Source: Pseudomonas sp. S04
Lineage (GTDB): Bacteria > Pseudomonadota > Gammaproteobacteria > Pseudomonadales > Pseudomonadaceae
Assembly (NCBI RefSeq): GCF_009834545.1
Contig: NZ_CP019427.1
Coordinates: 5,341,501 to 5,405,500, forward strand
Direction of reading: 5' to 3'
Length of the DNA stretch: 64,000 nucleotides
Shown: positions 1 through 7,350 of the stretch, piece by piece
Layout of the letters: each line of letters opens with the position of its first letter
How positions within the stretch are numbered: the stretch's first letter is position 1
Made by a program: the position numbers and the translations under genes
The notes under the pieces: generated by a model
The model's database searches: none
Told to the model about the DNA's origin: nothing
The model's input: only the letters and a program-made list of their open reading frames with translations

Positions 1-430
1 TCGCCTTGATCGCCTCGGAGTGCTTCACGTACTCGGCGTTGTGAATATTCTCGATGCTGACAATGCGCACGAAATCGACATTACGATCATGGTGATCGAA
101 GGTGAACTCCACCAGCCGCTGGATGGCTTCACGCGGCGCGAGCTCGGCGAGTTGCAAGCGATTCTCGGTACTGCGGATATCCCCGTAGAGTTTCTCCAGC
201 ACCTCGACGTAGAGCTGCTCCTTACTCCCGAAGTAGTAATAGATCATGCGCTTGGAGGTATGGATTCGTTCGGCGATGGCATCCACTCGCGCCCCGGACA
301 GCCCCTGCTGGACGAACTCGACAATGGCTTCTTGAAGGATGTTCTCGCGGGTCTTTTGCGGATTGTTCTTGCGACTCTTGCGCGGCTCGAGCGCTGCCGC
401 TTCGGGCGCTACGGTAAGGTCTGTGGTCAT
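1..430 (-). CDS. TetR family transcriptional regulator (3' end cut off by the window)
   Basis: The reverse strand reads from an ATG at 430 into the window edge without a stop, giving the first 143 residues. A basic N-terminal stretch of about 20 residues precedes a typical TetR DNA-binding domain at about residues 22-70. The helix-turn-helix region contains 'GARVDAIAERI' followed by 'TSKRMIYYYFGSKEQLY', the signature of the family. The ligand-binding part is mostly outside the window, so the inducer and targets cannot be inferred. The gene is divergent from the zinc metallopeptidase that starts at 672, so the two share the 431-671 intergenic region. The family call is firm; the role is unknown. 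Confidence 0.88.
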   Translation of the reverse strand, partial: MTTDLTVAPEAAALEPRKSRKNNPQKTRENILQEAIVEFVQQGLSGARVDAIAERIHTSKRMIYYYFGSKEQLYVEVLEKLYGDIRSTENRLQLAELAPREAIQRLVEFTFDHHDRNVDFVRIVSIENIHNAEYVKHSEAIKA

Positions 431-615
431 TCTCATTCCGGGCTCGTGGCCGACGCTGCAGAGGCTGGCGATTATGGGCCGCTCGCTGCAGCGAAGGAAG
501 TATCGCTACCTCGTATAGCCCCCCTGCTTACGATTTCAATACAACTTGCCCCGGCACACCCCGGCGCTGTCGCTCACCTGCGTTTACACATTGCCCGTCA
601 CCCTCCGTGCCATAG

Positions 616-635
616 CTGGTGTATGCAGACACCAG
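616..635. promoter_or_regulatory. Inverted repeat, candidate operator
   Basis: CTGGTGT and ACACCAG arms are separated by six bases. The repeat lies 36 bases upstream of the metallopeptidase start at 672, in the region shared with the divergent tetR gene. Two seven-base arms with a six-base gap fit a dimeric repressor site, but nothing shows that the TetR protein binds here. Confidence 0.35.
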
Positions 636-671
636 GCAATGAATGCCGCTCAACTCACAAGGAATGTCGAC

Positions 672-1523
672 ATGTTATGGAACAAAGCCCGTCCCAGCGA
701 TAACGTTACGGATACCCGCAAATCCTCCTCCAAGCGCTTCCCCCCCGGCAAGAAACTCGGGATCGCCCTCGGTGTTGCCGCCCTCTCGGGGGTTGTGGCG
801 TTGGGCAGCCTGACCTCCACCCAGGAGACTGACCCGCCAGAGACACCCCTGACCGAAGTCACGCCGGTACACACCGATGACCCCGACCTGGCGTTCGTGC
901 GCGCCGTGCTCGGGGATACCGAGGACACCTGGAGAGCCCAGTTTCTAACCCTGGACCAGCCCTACCCTGAACCCACCATGATCCTCTTCGAGCAGGGTGT
1001 GGCTTCCGCCTGCGGTTACGCCTCGTCGGCGGTCGGGCCGTTCTATTGCCCTGACAGTCAGGTGCTGTACCTGGACTTGGGATTTTTCCGCAAAATGGCC
1101 CAGCAGATGCCCAACTTCGGCGAGTTTGCCCAGGCCTATGTGATCGCCCACGAAATCGGGCATCACGTGCAGACCCGCCTGGGGTTATCCCGGCCCTTCG
1201 ACGAAGCCCTGGCTGCCGGCCAACTCACCGCCGGTGACAACGGCCTGGAAGTGCGCGCCGAACTGCAGGCCGACTGCCTGGCGGGCGTCTGGGCGCACCA
1301 TGCCCAGCAACGCCTGAACTGGCTGGAGCCAGGCGATCTGCAAGCCGCGCTGGAAGCGGCTGCGGTGTTCGGCGACGATTACCAGCGCGGGAACCAAACG
1401 ACCGGCCCGATGCCTGAGACTTTCACTCACGGGACGTCTGTGCAGCGCGTGCGCTGGTTCGAGCGCGGTTTCGAGCAAGGTCGCATCGAACAGTGCGACA
1501 CCTTCTCGGCCAATCCGCTGTAG
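672..1523 (+). CDS. Neutral zinc metallopeptidase, YpfJ family (copy 1)
   Basis: A 283-residue protein of the neutral zinc metallopeptidase (YpfJ) family. The ATG at 672 is chosen because AAGGAA lies just upstream and the N-terminus 'MLWNKARPSDNV' matches the next gene's 'MLWKKGRRSDNV'. One membrane helix at about residues 28-48 should anchor it with the catalytic domain outside the cytoplasm. The zinc motif HEIGHH is at residues 160-165, with a downstream 'ELQADCLAG' (E197) as the likely third ligand. Two conserved cysteines lie in 'SACGYASSAVGPFYCP'. It is followed after 121 bases by a clear paralogue. Compared with that copy the N-terminal linker lacks the glycine run and the domain is slightly shorter. 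The physiological substrate is unknown for this family. Confidence 0.88.
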   Translation: MLWNKARPSDNVTDTRKSSSKRFPPGKKLGIALGVAALSGVVALGSLTSTQETDPPETPLTEVTPVHTDDPDLAFVRAVLGDTEDTWRAQFLTLDQPYPEPTMILFEQGVASACGYASSAVGPFYCPDSQVLYLDLGFFRKMAQQMPNFGEFAQAYVIAHEIGHHVQTRLGLSRPFDEALAAGQLTAGDNGLEVRAELQADCLAGVWAHHAQQRLNWLEPGDLQAALEAAAVFGDDYQRGNQTTGPMPETFTHGTSVQRVRWFERGFEQGRIEQCDTFSANPL

Positions 1524-1644
1524 CACGGCAGCGTCGCACATCGAATGCCATACTACCTTTCGTCCGACATCGTCTGACGACCGGACTGGCGACTATCCCA
1601 CTCACCAGCAACACTCACACCACGCGTAATCAGAGGATTCCCAC

Positions 1645-2532
1645 ATGTTATGGAAAAAAGGCCGCCGCAGTGACAACGTGGTGGATGCCCGGGGTGAGGG
1701 TGGTGGCGGCGGTGGCATGCGTTTTGGCGGGGGCAAGGGGCTGAGCCTGACGGCCATCGTGCTGATCGTCGGGATCGGCTGGATCACCGGGCAGGACCCG
1801 ATGCAGATTCTCGGGCAACTGGCCGGGCAAATGGACCAACAGTCAGCCCCTGCCACCACCCAAACCCGCAAGGCGCCGCCGGCCAATGACGAGCAGGCGG
1901 AATTTGTGGCGCGAATCCTCGGTGACACCGAAGACACCTGGGGCCAGATCTTTCAACAAGCCGGGCGCCAGTACTCGGCGCCCAAGCTGATGCTGTTCAG
2001 CGGTCGGGTCAACTCGGCCTGCGGCGGTGCTTCGGCGGCGACCGGGCCGTTCTACTGCCCGGCGGATCAAAGGGTGTACCTGGACATGAGCTTCTTCCAG
2101 GAAATGTCCCAGCGTTTCGGCGCGGCCGGCGACTTCGCCCAGGCGTATGTCATCGCTCACGAAGTCGGCCACCATGTGCAGACCCTGCTCGGGGTATCCG
2201 CCAAGATCCAGGCTGCGCGCCAGCAAGGACGACGCATGGAAGGTGATGGCGGGCTGCTGGTGCGCCAGGAATTACAGGCCGACTGCCTGGCCGGGGTCTG
2301 GGCCAACCATGCGCAAAAACGTTTGAACTGGCTTGAGCCCGGGGACATAGAAGAAGCGATGAACGCCGCCAACGCCATCGGCGACGACCGTTTGCAGCAA
2401 CAGGGTCAAGGTCGCGTGGTCCCGGATTCATTTACCCATGGTACTTCGGCGCAACGCGTGCGCTGGTTCAAGACTGGCTTCGCCCAAGGCCAGATCAATC
2501 AATGCGACACCTTTGCCGCGAAGAGTCTCTGA
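1645..2532 (+). CDS. Neutral zinc metallopeptidase, YpfJ family (copy 2)
   Basis: A 295-residue paralogue of the preceding gene, aligned along its whole length. A cytoplasmic start 'MLWKKGRRSDNVVDARGEGG' is followed by a glycine-rich linker and a membrane helix at about residues 33-50. The zinc motif HEVGHH is at 172-177, and 'ELQADCLAGVWANHAQ' supplies the probable third ligand. The C-terminal 'FTHGTSAQRVRWFKTGF' block is shared with copy 1. The start follows an AGAGGA-like ribosome site. Copy 2, with its Gly-rich N-terminus, looks closer to the canonical family than copy 1. The gene is convergent with the HAD gene downstream. Confidence 0.9.
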   Translation: MLWKKGRRSDNVVDARGEGGGGGGMRFGGGKGLSLTAIVLIVGIGWITGQDPMQILGQLAGQMDQQSAPATTQTRKAPPANDEQAEFVARILGDTEDTWGQIFQQAGRQYSAPKLMLFSGRVNSACGGASAATGPFYCPADQRVYLDMSFFQEMSQRFGAAGDFAQAYVIAHEVGHHVQTLLGVSAKIQAARQQGRRMEGDGGLLVRQELQADCLAGVWANHAQKRLNWLEPGDIEEAMNAANAIGDDRLQQQGQGRVVPDSFTHGTSAQRVRWFKTGFAQGQINQCDTFAAKSL

Positions 2533-2618
2533 ATGGCAAAACCCTGGCTGGCGGTATTTGTTCTGTCACTGGGGTGCTGATTATCCTCCATGGAGGTTTG
2601 CACAACGCCCGTAGAGGA

Positions 2619-3212
2619 TCAGGCTGCAAGCAAATTGCGCAACGCCACGCAGTCGACGGCGTGCCAGTCGGTCAATTCCGGCCATGGATTGTCCGGTAGA
2701 TTCACCAGCACCGTGCGCGTGCCCGCCGCACGACCGCAATCGAGGTCAAACCGGTAGTCACCGACCATCACCATATTGCCAGGTTCAACATCCCAGGCCT
2801 GGGCCAGTTTCAGCAATCCACCGGGATCGGGCTTGGGCGGCGCATCGTCGCGGCCCAGGACGTCCTCGACCGCAAAGCAGTCCGCCAAGCCAATCGCCTG
2901 GAGCGTGATATGGGCCAGTTCCCGCGCATTGCGGGTAAGGATGCCCAGGCGATAACCACGCCCGGCCAACTCACGCACCAGCTCGACGGCGCCAGGGGCC
3001 GGCTGCGAACCCAGCGCCAGGTCCCGTTCGTGTTCCAGCAGCCAGGCATGCTTGGCCGCGGCTTCGGCGGCGGGCAACGCTGCGAGATGGGTCAGGATGT
3101 CGTGCTCGGGGGGAATCGCCAGGGCCTGGCGAATCGCCGCAAAATCATGCACGGCCACCGTCAGGGTGCCGTCCATGTCGAACACCCAGTGGCGTACCTG
3201 CGCCAGGCTCAT
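2619..3212 (-). CDS. HAD superfamily phosphatase (phosphoglycolate phosphatase-like)
   Basis: A 197-residue HAD hydrolase. Motif I is 'FDMDGTLTVAVHDF' near the N-terminus with both aspartates present. Motif II is the Thr in 'GILTRNARE', and motifs III/IV are seen as 'KPDPGGLLKLA' and 'MVGDYRFDLDCGRAAG'. The helical cap between motif I and 'LTRN' is small, like that of phosphoglycolate/pyrophosphate phosphatases. The ATG at 3212 overlaps the TGA of tesB as ATGA, so the two are translationally coupled. The substrate cannot be read from sequence. Confidence 0.85.
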   Translation of the reverse strand: MSLAQVRHWVFDMDGTLTVAVHDFAAIRQALAIPPEHDILTHLAALPAAEAAAKHAWLLEHERDLALGSQPAPGAVELVRELAGRGYRLGILTRNARELAHITLQAIGLADCFAVEDVLGRDDAPPKPDPGGLLKLAQAWDVEPGNMVMVGDYRFDLDCGRAAGTRTVLVNLPDNPWPELTDWHAVDCVALRNLLAA

Positions 3213-4078
3213 GCCCAATCCTTACGGTGGCGAATCAGGCCTTCCTGGGTCACCGAGGCCACCAGTTTGCCCGCGCGGTTGAACACGCTGCCGCGAGTAA
3301 AGCCCCGGGAGTTGCCGGCCCACGGGCTGTCCATGGCGTACAGCAGCCAATCATCGGCACGCACGTCGGCGTGGAACCACAATGCGTGGTCGAGGCTGGC
3401 AACCTGCATGTCTTTTTGCCAGACCGATTTGCCGTGGGGCAGCAATGAAGTGACCAGCAGGCCGAAGTCGGAGGCGTAGGCCAGCAGATACTTGTGCAGC
3501 GCCGGCGAGTCGGCCAGCGCACCGTCGGCGCGAAACCAGACGTACTTGACCGGGTCGGCCGGCTGCGGATTGTAGGGATCACTGTCGGTCACCGGACGGA
3601 ACTCGATCGGCTTGGCGCACAGCAGTTTTTCGCGCATGTGTTCGGGAATCAGGTGCGCGCGTTGCTGGGTCAGTTCCAGCTCCGAGGGCAGGTTTTCCGG
3701 ACCGACCACCTGGGGCATCGCGCTCTGATGGTCGAAGCCCTCTTCGTCGTACTGGAACGACGCGCTGCAGGTGAAGATCGGCTGGCCCTTCTGGATCGCG
3801 GTCACCCGGCGGGTGCTGAAGCTACCGCCGTCGCGGACCCGGTCCACCTGGTAGACCACCGGCAAACCGGCGTCGCCCGGACGCAGGAAATAACCGTGCA
3901 GCGAATGCACGTGACGCGCTTCTTCAACGGTCTGGCTGGCCGCCGACAGGGACTGGCCCAGCACCTGACCGCCGAACAACTGACGAAAACCCAAGTCCTG
4001 GCTACGGCCGCGAAACAGGTTTTCTTCGATCGGTTCCAGGGTCAGCAAGTCGACCAGATCTTCCAGCACTTGGCTCAT
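3209..4078 (-). CDS. tesB: Acyl-CoA thioesterase II
   Basis: A 289-residue double-hotdog thioesterase, close to the usual length of TesB (about 286). It hydrolyses medium to long acyl-CoA to fatty acid and CoA in the cytosol. The N-terminal hotdog contains 'RGRSQDLGFRQLFGGQVLGQSL' and 'HSLHGYFLRPGD'. The C-terminal hotdog contains 'HALWFHADVRADDWLLYAMDSPWAGNSRGF' with the conserved aspartate, and the closing 'LVASVTQEGLIR' contains the conserved Thr and Gln. It is the first gene of a pair with the HAD phosphatase, joined by a 4-base overlap. Confidence 0.95.
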   Translation of the reverse strand: MSQVLEDLVDLLTLEPIEENLFRGRSQDLGFRQLFGGQVLGQSLSAASQTVEEARHVHSLHGYFLRPGDAGLPVVYQVDRVRDGGSFSTRRVTAIQKGQPIFTCSASFQYDEEGFDHQSAMPQVVGPENLPSELELTQQRAHLIPEHMREKLLCAKPIEFRPVTDSDPYNPQPADPVKYVWFRADGALADSPALHKYLLAYASDFGLLVTSLLPHGKSVWQKDMQVASLDHALWFHADVRADDWLLYAMDSPWAGNSRGFTRGSVFNRAGKLVASVTQEGLIRHRKDWA

Positions 4079-4184
4079 TCAGACTCTCCTCACACAGAGC
4101 AATGCCGCGCAGTCTTGGCTGCGGCGGTCGATTCAGGTTTTGGCCCGGGCCAACATTGCGCACATTGTAAACATCCCGGCCAGC

Positions 4185-4754
4185 TTATCCATGCAAGGTT
4201 TCCAACCATTGCTCACGGGTGATGCGGTACAACACGTGGCTGCGCAGCGGATGACCGGCTTGCAGCTTGGGGTGCTGGAAATCGCCTGCCGGGTCAGGGT
4301 GCATGCCAATGGCCTGCATGACTTTCTGAGACGGCAGGTTGGCCTCGGTGGTAAAGGCCACCACCTGATCCAGCAGCAAGCGGTCAAAGCCGCAGCGCAG
4401 AGCGGTCCAGGCCGCTTCGCTGGCATACCCAAGACCCCAGTGTTCGCGGGCCAGGCGCCAAGCGATTTCGGTGGCCGGGGTGAACGGGGCGTCAAACCCG
4501 ACCACCCCCAAGCCGGTAAATCCAATGAATGCACCATTGTCCTTGCGCTGCAGCGCCCACGGACCAAAACCGTGCTCGGCAAAATGTCCGCGGATTCGCC
4601 CGATCAATGCAGCGCTTTCCAGGCGACTCAAGGGTGCCGGGAAGTAGCGCATGACTTGCGGGTCGGCGCACATCGCGGCAAATTCCGGCAAGTCCTCATC
4701 ACGCCACTGGCGCATCAGCAGCCGCGCGCTCTCAAGTTCCAGTATCGGCTCCAT
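4185..4754 (-). CDS. GNAT family N-acetyltransferase (RimJ/RimL-like)
   Basis: A 189-residue acetyltransferase. The ATG at 4754 is preceded on the minus strand by GGAGGGG; a longer open frame upstream lacks this and is antisense to the deacetylase. It begins 'MEPILELESARLLMRQWRDEDL', typical of the RimJ/RimL branch (Acetyltransf_3). Acetyl-CoA binding is indicated by 'ATEIAWRLAREHWGLGYASEA' and 'VVAFTTEANLPSQKVMQAIGM'. The target may be a protein N-terminus or a small molecule. It is divergent from a deacetylase-fold enzyme 81 bases away. Confidence 0.88.
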   Translation of the reverse strand: MEPILELESARLLMRQWRDEDLPEFAAMCADPQVMRYFPAPLSRLESAALIGRIRGHFAEHGFGPWALQRKDNGAFIGFTGLGVVGFDAPFTPATEIAWRLAREHWGLGYASEAAWTALRCGFDRLLLDQVVAFTTEANLPSQKVMQAIGMHPDPAGDFQHPKLQAGHPLRSHVLYRITREQWLETLHG

Positions 4755-4835
4755 CGCTCCCCTCCGTTTCCCTGCATACAAGTCTAGATCGCTGGTAGGA
4801 TCCTTCACTTCGTCACTCCACGCCACGAACCGACC

Positions 4836-5756
4836 ATGCCCCTGCCGCTGATTTACCACGAAGACTACAGCCCCGAGTTTCCAGCGGAACATCGTTTCCC
4901 CATGGACAAGTTCCGACTGCTGCGCGATCACCTGGTGGACAGTGGCCTGACCGAGGACCAGCACCTGCTGCGTCCACAGATTTGCCCGGCAGACGTACTG
5001 GCCCTGGCCCACGACCCCGGCTATATCGAACGCTACATGAGCGGCGAGTTGTCCCGCGAAGACCAACGGCGCCTCGGCCTGCCCTGGAACGAAGCCCTGG
5101 CCCGGCGCACCGTGCGGGCGGTCGGCGGCTCCCTGCTGGCCGCCGAACAGGCGCTGGAACATGGCATGGCCTGCCACCTGGCGGGCGGTACCCATCACGC
5201 CCACTACGATCACCCCGCCGGCTTCTGCATCTTCAACGACCTGGCGGTAATCAGCCATTACCTGTTGGCAAGCGGACGGGTTTCACGGGTGTTGATCTTC
5301 GACTGTGACGTGCATCAGGGCGACGGCACGGCGCGGATTCTGCAACATACCCCGGACGCGGTGACGGTTTCCCTGCATTGCGAAAAGAATTTTCCCGCAC
5401 GCAAGGCCGACAGCGACTGGGACATTCCGCTGCCCATGGGCATGGGCGATGCCGAGTACCTCAAGGTGGTCGATGACGCGCTCAACTACCTGCTGCCGCT
5501 CTACCAGCCGGACCTGGTGCTGTACGACGCCGGGGTCGATGTGCACAAGGACGACGCCCTGGGGTATCTGAAGCTGACCGATGCCGGGGTCGCCGCCCGC
5601 GATGAGGCCGTATTGCGCCACTGCCTGGGCCGCGACATCGCGGTGATGGGCGTGATTGGCGGCGGCTACAGCAAAGACCGTGAGGCCCTGGCTCGGCGTC
5701 ACGGCATCCTCCATCACAGTGCGCAACGGGTCTGGCAGTCATCAGGCTGTCATTGA
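4836..5756 (+). CDS. Histone deacetylase-fold (acetoin utilization/acetylpolyamine amidohydrolase family) protein
   Basis: A 306-residue zinc hydrolase of the histone-deacetylase superfamily, the length of single-domain bacterial members. The paired active-site histidines are in 'GGTHHAHYDHPAGFCIFND'. The metal ligands are in 'FDCDVHQGDGTARI' and 'YDAGVDVHKDDALG', and the glycine-rich loop is 'GVIGGGYSKD'. All catalytic positions I can identify are present, so it should be an active deacetylase. Bacterial members act on acetylpolyamines, acetyl-lysine or other amides; the substrate here is not evident. Divergent transcription with a GNAT acetyltransferase is notable. Confidence 0.9.
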   Translation: MPLPLIYHEDYSPEFPAEHRFPMDKFRLLRDHLVDSGLTEDQHLLRPQICPADVLALAHDPGYIERYMSGELSREDQRRLGLPWNEALARRTVRAVGGSLLAAEQALEHGMACHLAGGTHHAHYDHPAGFCIFNDLAVISHYLLASGRVSRVLIFDCDVHQGDGTARILQHTPDAVTVSLHCEKNFPARKADSDWDIPLPMGMGDAEYLKVVDDALNYLLPLYQPDLVLYDAGVDVHKDDALGYLKLTDAGVAARDEAVLRHCLGRDIAVMGVIGGGYSKDREALARRHGILHHSAQRVWQSSGCH

Positions 5757-5758
5757 GT

Positions 5759-5803
5759 TGTGGATGCTTTACCCACAATGCCTGTGGAACGGCCTGTGGA
5801 TAA
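5759..5803. promoter_or_regulatory. DnaA-box cluster
   Basis: A perfect DnaA box (TTATCCACA) is on the minus strand at 5795-5803. TTACCCACA (8 of 9) lies at 5769-5777 on the plus strand, and a weaker match (7 of 9, minus strand) at 5759-5767. The cluster starts three bases after the deacetylase stop codon. Two further perfect boxes lie inside the next gene at 6466-6474 (+) and 6905-6913 (-). Scanning the window by eye I found no other perfect copy. Confidence 0.5.
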
Positions 5804-5890
5804 CCTGAGTGAAAGGACCTGCAAGCCCTGTCCACTATGGCCTACAAGCCACTGATCATTTTTCAACCAACGCCCTAGAACCGCCGAGCC

Positions 5891-6015
5891 CCTGTAGCAG
5901 CTGCCGAGCCCGCGAGGCTGCGTTCGGCTGCGCAGCAGCCGCCAGACTCAACGCACCCGGCGAGGACTGCCTCCTCGAACGCAGCCTCGCGGGGCTCGAC
6001 AGCTGCTACGGGGGG
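5891..6015. repeat. Long imperfect inverted repeat (REP-pair type)
   Basis: Two arms of about 36-40 bases (5891-5926 and 5976-6015) are near-perfect reverse complements. Both contain GTAGCAGCTG, then CGAGCC, then GCGAGGCTGCGTTCG or its complement. The 49-base centre can itself fold (GCTGCGCAGCAGC). This fills most of the 312-base gap between the deacetylase and the flavoprotein; the remainder carries the DnaA boxes. It is a different sequence family from the GGGAGC-type repeats elsewhere in the window. Confidence 0.7.
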
Positions 6016-6068
6016 CTTGTGGTGCTGCTAGAATACGCGGCCTTTCGAGCCGAATCGCAGTGCATGCC

Positions 6069-7316
6069 ATGAGCCAACCCGTCGCCCACCCTCCCCAGCA
6101 CGTCGCCATCATCGGTGGCGGCCCTGCCGGCTTGATGGCCGCCGAGGTGCTGAGCCAGGCCGGGGCCAGGGTCGACCTCTACGACGCCATGCCGTCGGTG
6201 GGCCGCAAGTTCCTGCTGGCCGGTGTCGGCGGCATGAACATCACCCACTCCGAAGCCTACCCGGCGTTCCTTGCACGCTACGCCGCACGCGCCCCGCACA
6301 TCGCCCCGCTGTTGCGCGGCTTCGATGCCCCCGCGCTGTGTGATTGGATTCACGACCTGGGGATAGAAACGTTCGTTGGCAGTTCCGGCCGGGTCTTTCC
6401 CACCGACATGAAAGCCGCCCCGCTGCTGCGTGCCTGGCTCAAGCGCCTGCGCGATGGCGGAGTAGTTATCCACACCCGCCATCGCTGGCTAGGCTGGAAT
6501 CCGGACGGCAGCCTGCGCATTGCCAATCCGGACGGCGAACAGAAGATCAACCCCGACGGCCTGTTACTGGCACTCGGTGGCGGCAGTTGGGCGCGACTGG
6601 GCTCCGATGGCGCCTGGATGCTGCCCCTGGAACAACGCGGAGTCGCCCTGGCGCCTTTGAGACCGAGCAACTGCGGGTTCGAGGTGACCGCCTGGAGTGA
6701 GTTGATGCTCAGCAAATTTGCCGGCGCGCCGCTGAAAAACATCGCCATCGGCTTGAATGACGATGTCCCGCGCCTGGGGGAATGCGTGATCACCGCTACC
6801 GGGGTTGAGGGCAGCCTGATCTATGCCTTGTCCGCGCCGATCCGTGATGCCATTGAGCAGCAGGGTTCGGCCACTGTGCACCTGGATCTACTGCCCGGGC
6901 GCCCTGTGGATAAAATCCACGCGGCGCTGAGCAAGCCGCGCGGCTCCCGTTCCATGGCCAAACATCTACACAGCCAGTTGGGCCTGGATGGCGTCAAGGC
7001 CGCGCTGCTGCGCGAGCTGACACCGAGCGAGTCATTCGCCGATCCATTGGCGCTGGCCCACGCCATCAAGGCGCTGCCGCTGGCACTGGTCAAGGCCAGG
7101 CCCTTGGACGAAGCCATCAGCAGCGCCGGCGGCGTGACGTTCGAAGCGATGGATGAACAACTGATGCTCAAGGCATTGCCCGGCGTGTTCTGCGCAGGCG
7201 AAATGCTCGATTGGGAAGCGCCGACCGGCGGCTATCTGCTGACCGCCTGTTTCGCCAGTGGGCGTGCGGCCGGGTTGGGGATGGTGCAGTGGCTGAAGAG
7301 CAGCTACACGCTATAA
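6069..7316 (+). CDS. NAD(P)/FAD-dependent oxidoreductase, HI0933/YhiN-like (TIGR03862 family)
   Basis: A 415-residue flavoprotein. The FAD-binding Rossmann motif is 'VAIIGGGPAGLMAAEVL' at about residues 13-29, followed by 'SVGRKFLLAGVGGMNITHSE', typical of the BaiN/YhiN family. A second dinucleotide-type motif is 'LLALGGGSWARLGSDG', and the C-terminal 'GVFCAGEMLDWEAPTGGYLL' closes the FAD site. A GTG at 6060 in the same frame is a possible earlier start. The reaction is unknown for this branch. Two perfect DnaA boxes fall within the gene. Its stop codon lies in the left arm of a perfect palindrome. Confidence 0.85.
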   Translation: MSQPVAHPPQHVAIIGGGPAGLMAAEVLSQAGARVDLYDAMPSVGRKFLLAGVGGMNITHSEAYPAFLARYAARAPHIAPLLRGFDAPALCDWIHDLGIETFVGSSGRVFPTDMKAAPLLRAWLKRLRDGGVVIHTRHRWLGWNPDGSLRIANPDGEQKINPDGLLLALGGGSWARLGSDGAWMLPLEQRGVALAPLRPSNCGFEVTAWSELMLSKFAGAPLKNIAIGLNDDVPRLGECVITATGVEGSLIYALSAPIRDAIEQQGSATVHLDLLPGRPVDKIHAALSKPRGSRSMAKHLHSQLGLDGVKAALLRELTPSESFADPLALAHAIKALPLALVKARPLDEAISSAGGVTFEAMDEQLMLKALPGVFCAGEMLDWEAPTGGYLLTACFASGRAAGLGMVQWLKSSYTL

Positions 7317-7345
7317 GCCGCAAGCTTCAAGCTTGCGGCTTATAG
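7311..7345. terminator. Perfect 17-base palindrome, bidirectional terminator candidate
   Basis: CTATAAGCCGCAAGCTT is followed by one base and then its exact reverse complement. It sits between the convergent flavoprotein and helicase genes and includes the TAA stop of the flavoprotein. There is no strong T-run on either side, so it may be a protective 3' hairpin or a repeat rather than a classical intrinsic terminator. Confidence 0.55.
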
Positions 7346-7350
7346 CCGCC

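Noticed and set aside
2533..2580. Fifteen-codon frame MAKPWLAVFVLSLGC directly after the second metallopeptidase
   Set aside because: It looks like a truncated signal peptide but stops at the Cys. No ribosome site or continuation was found, so it is probably chance.
2585..2596. CCTCCATGGAGG as a terminator between convergent genes
   Set aside because: A 12-base palindrome with no room for a loop and only three Ts afterwards; too weak to call.
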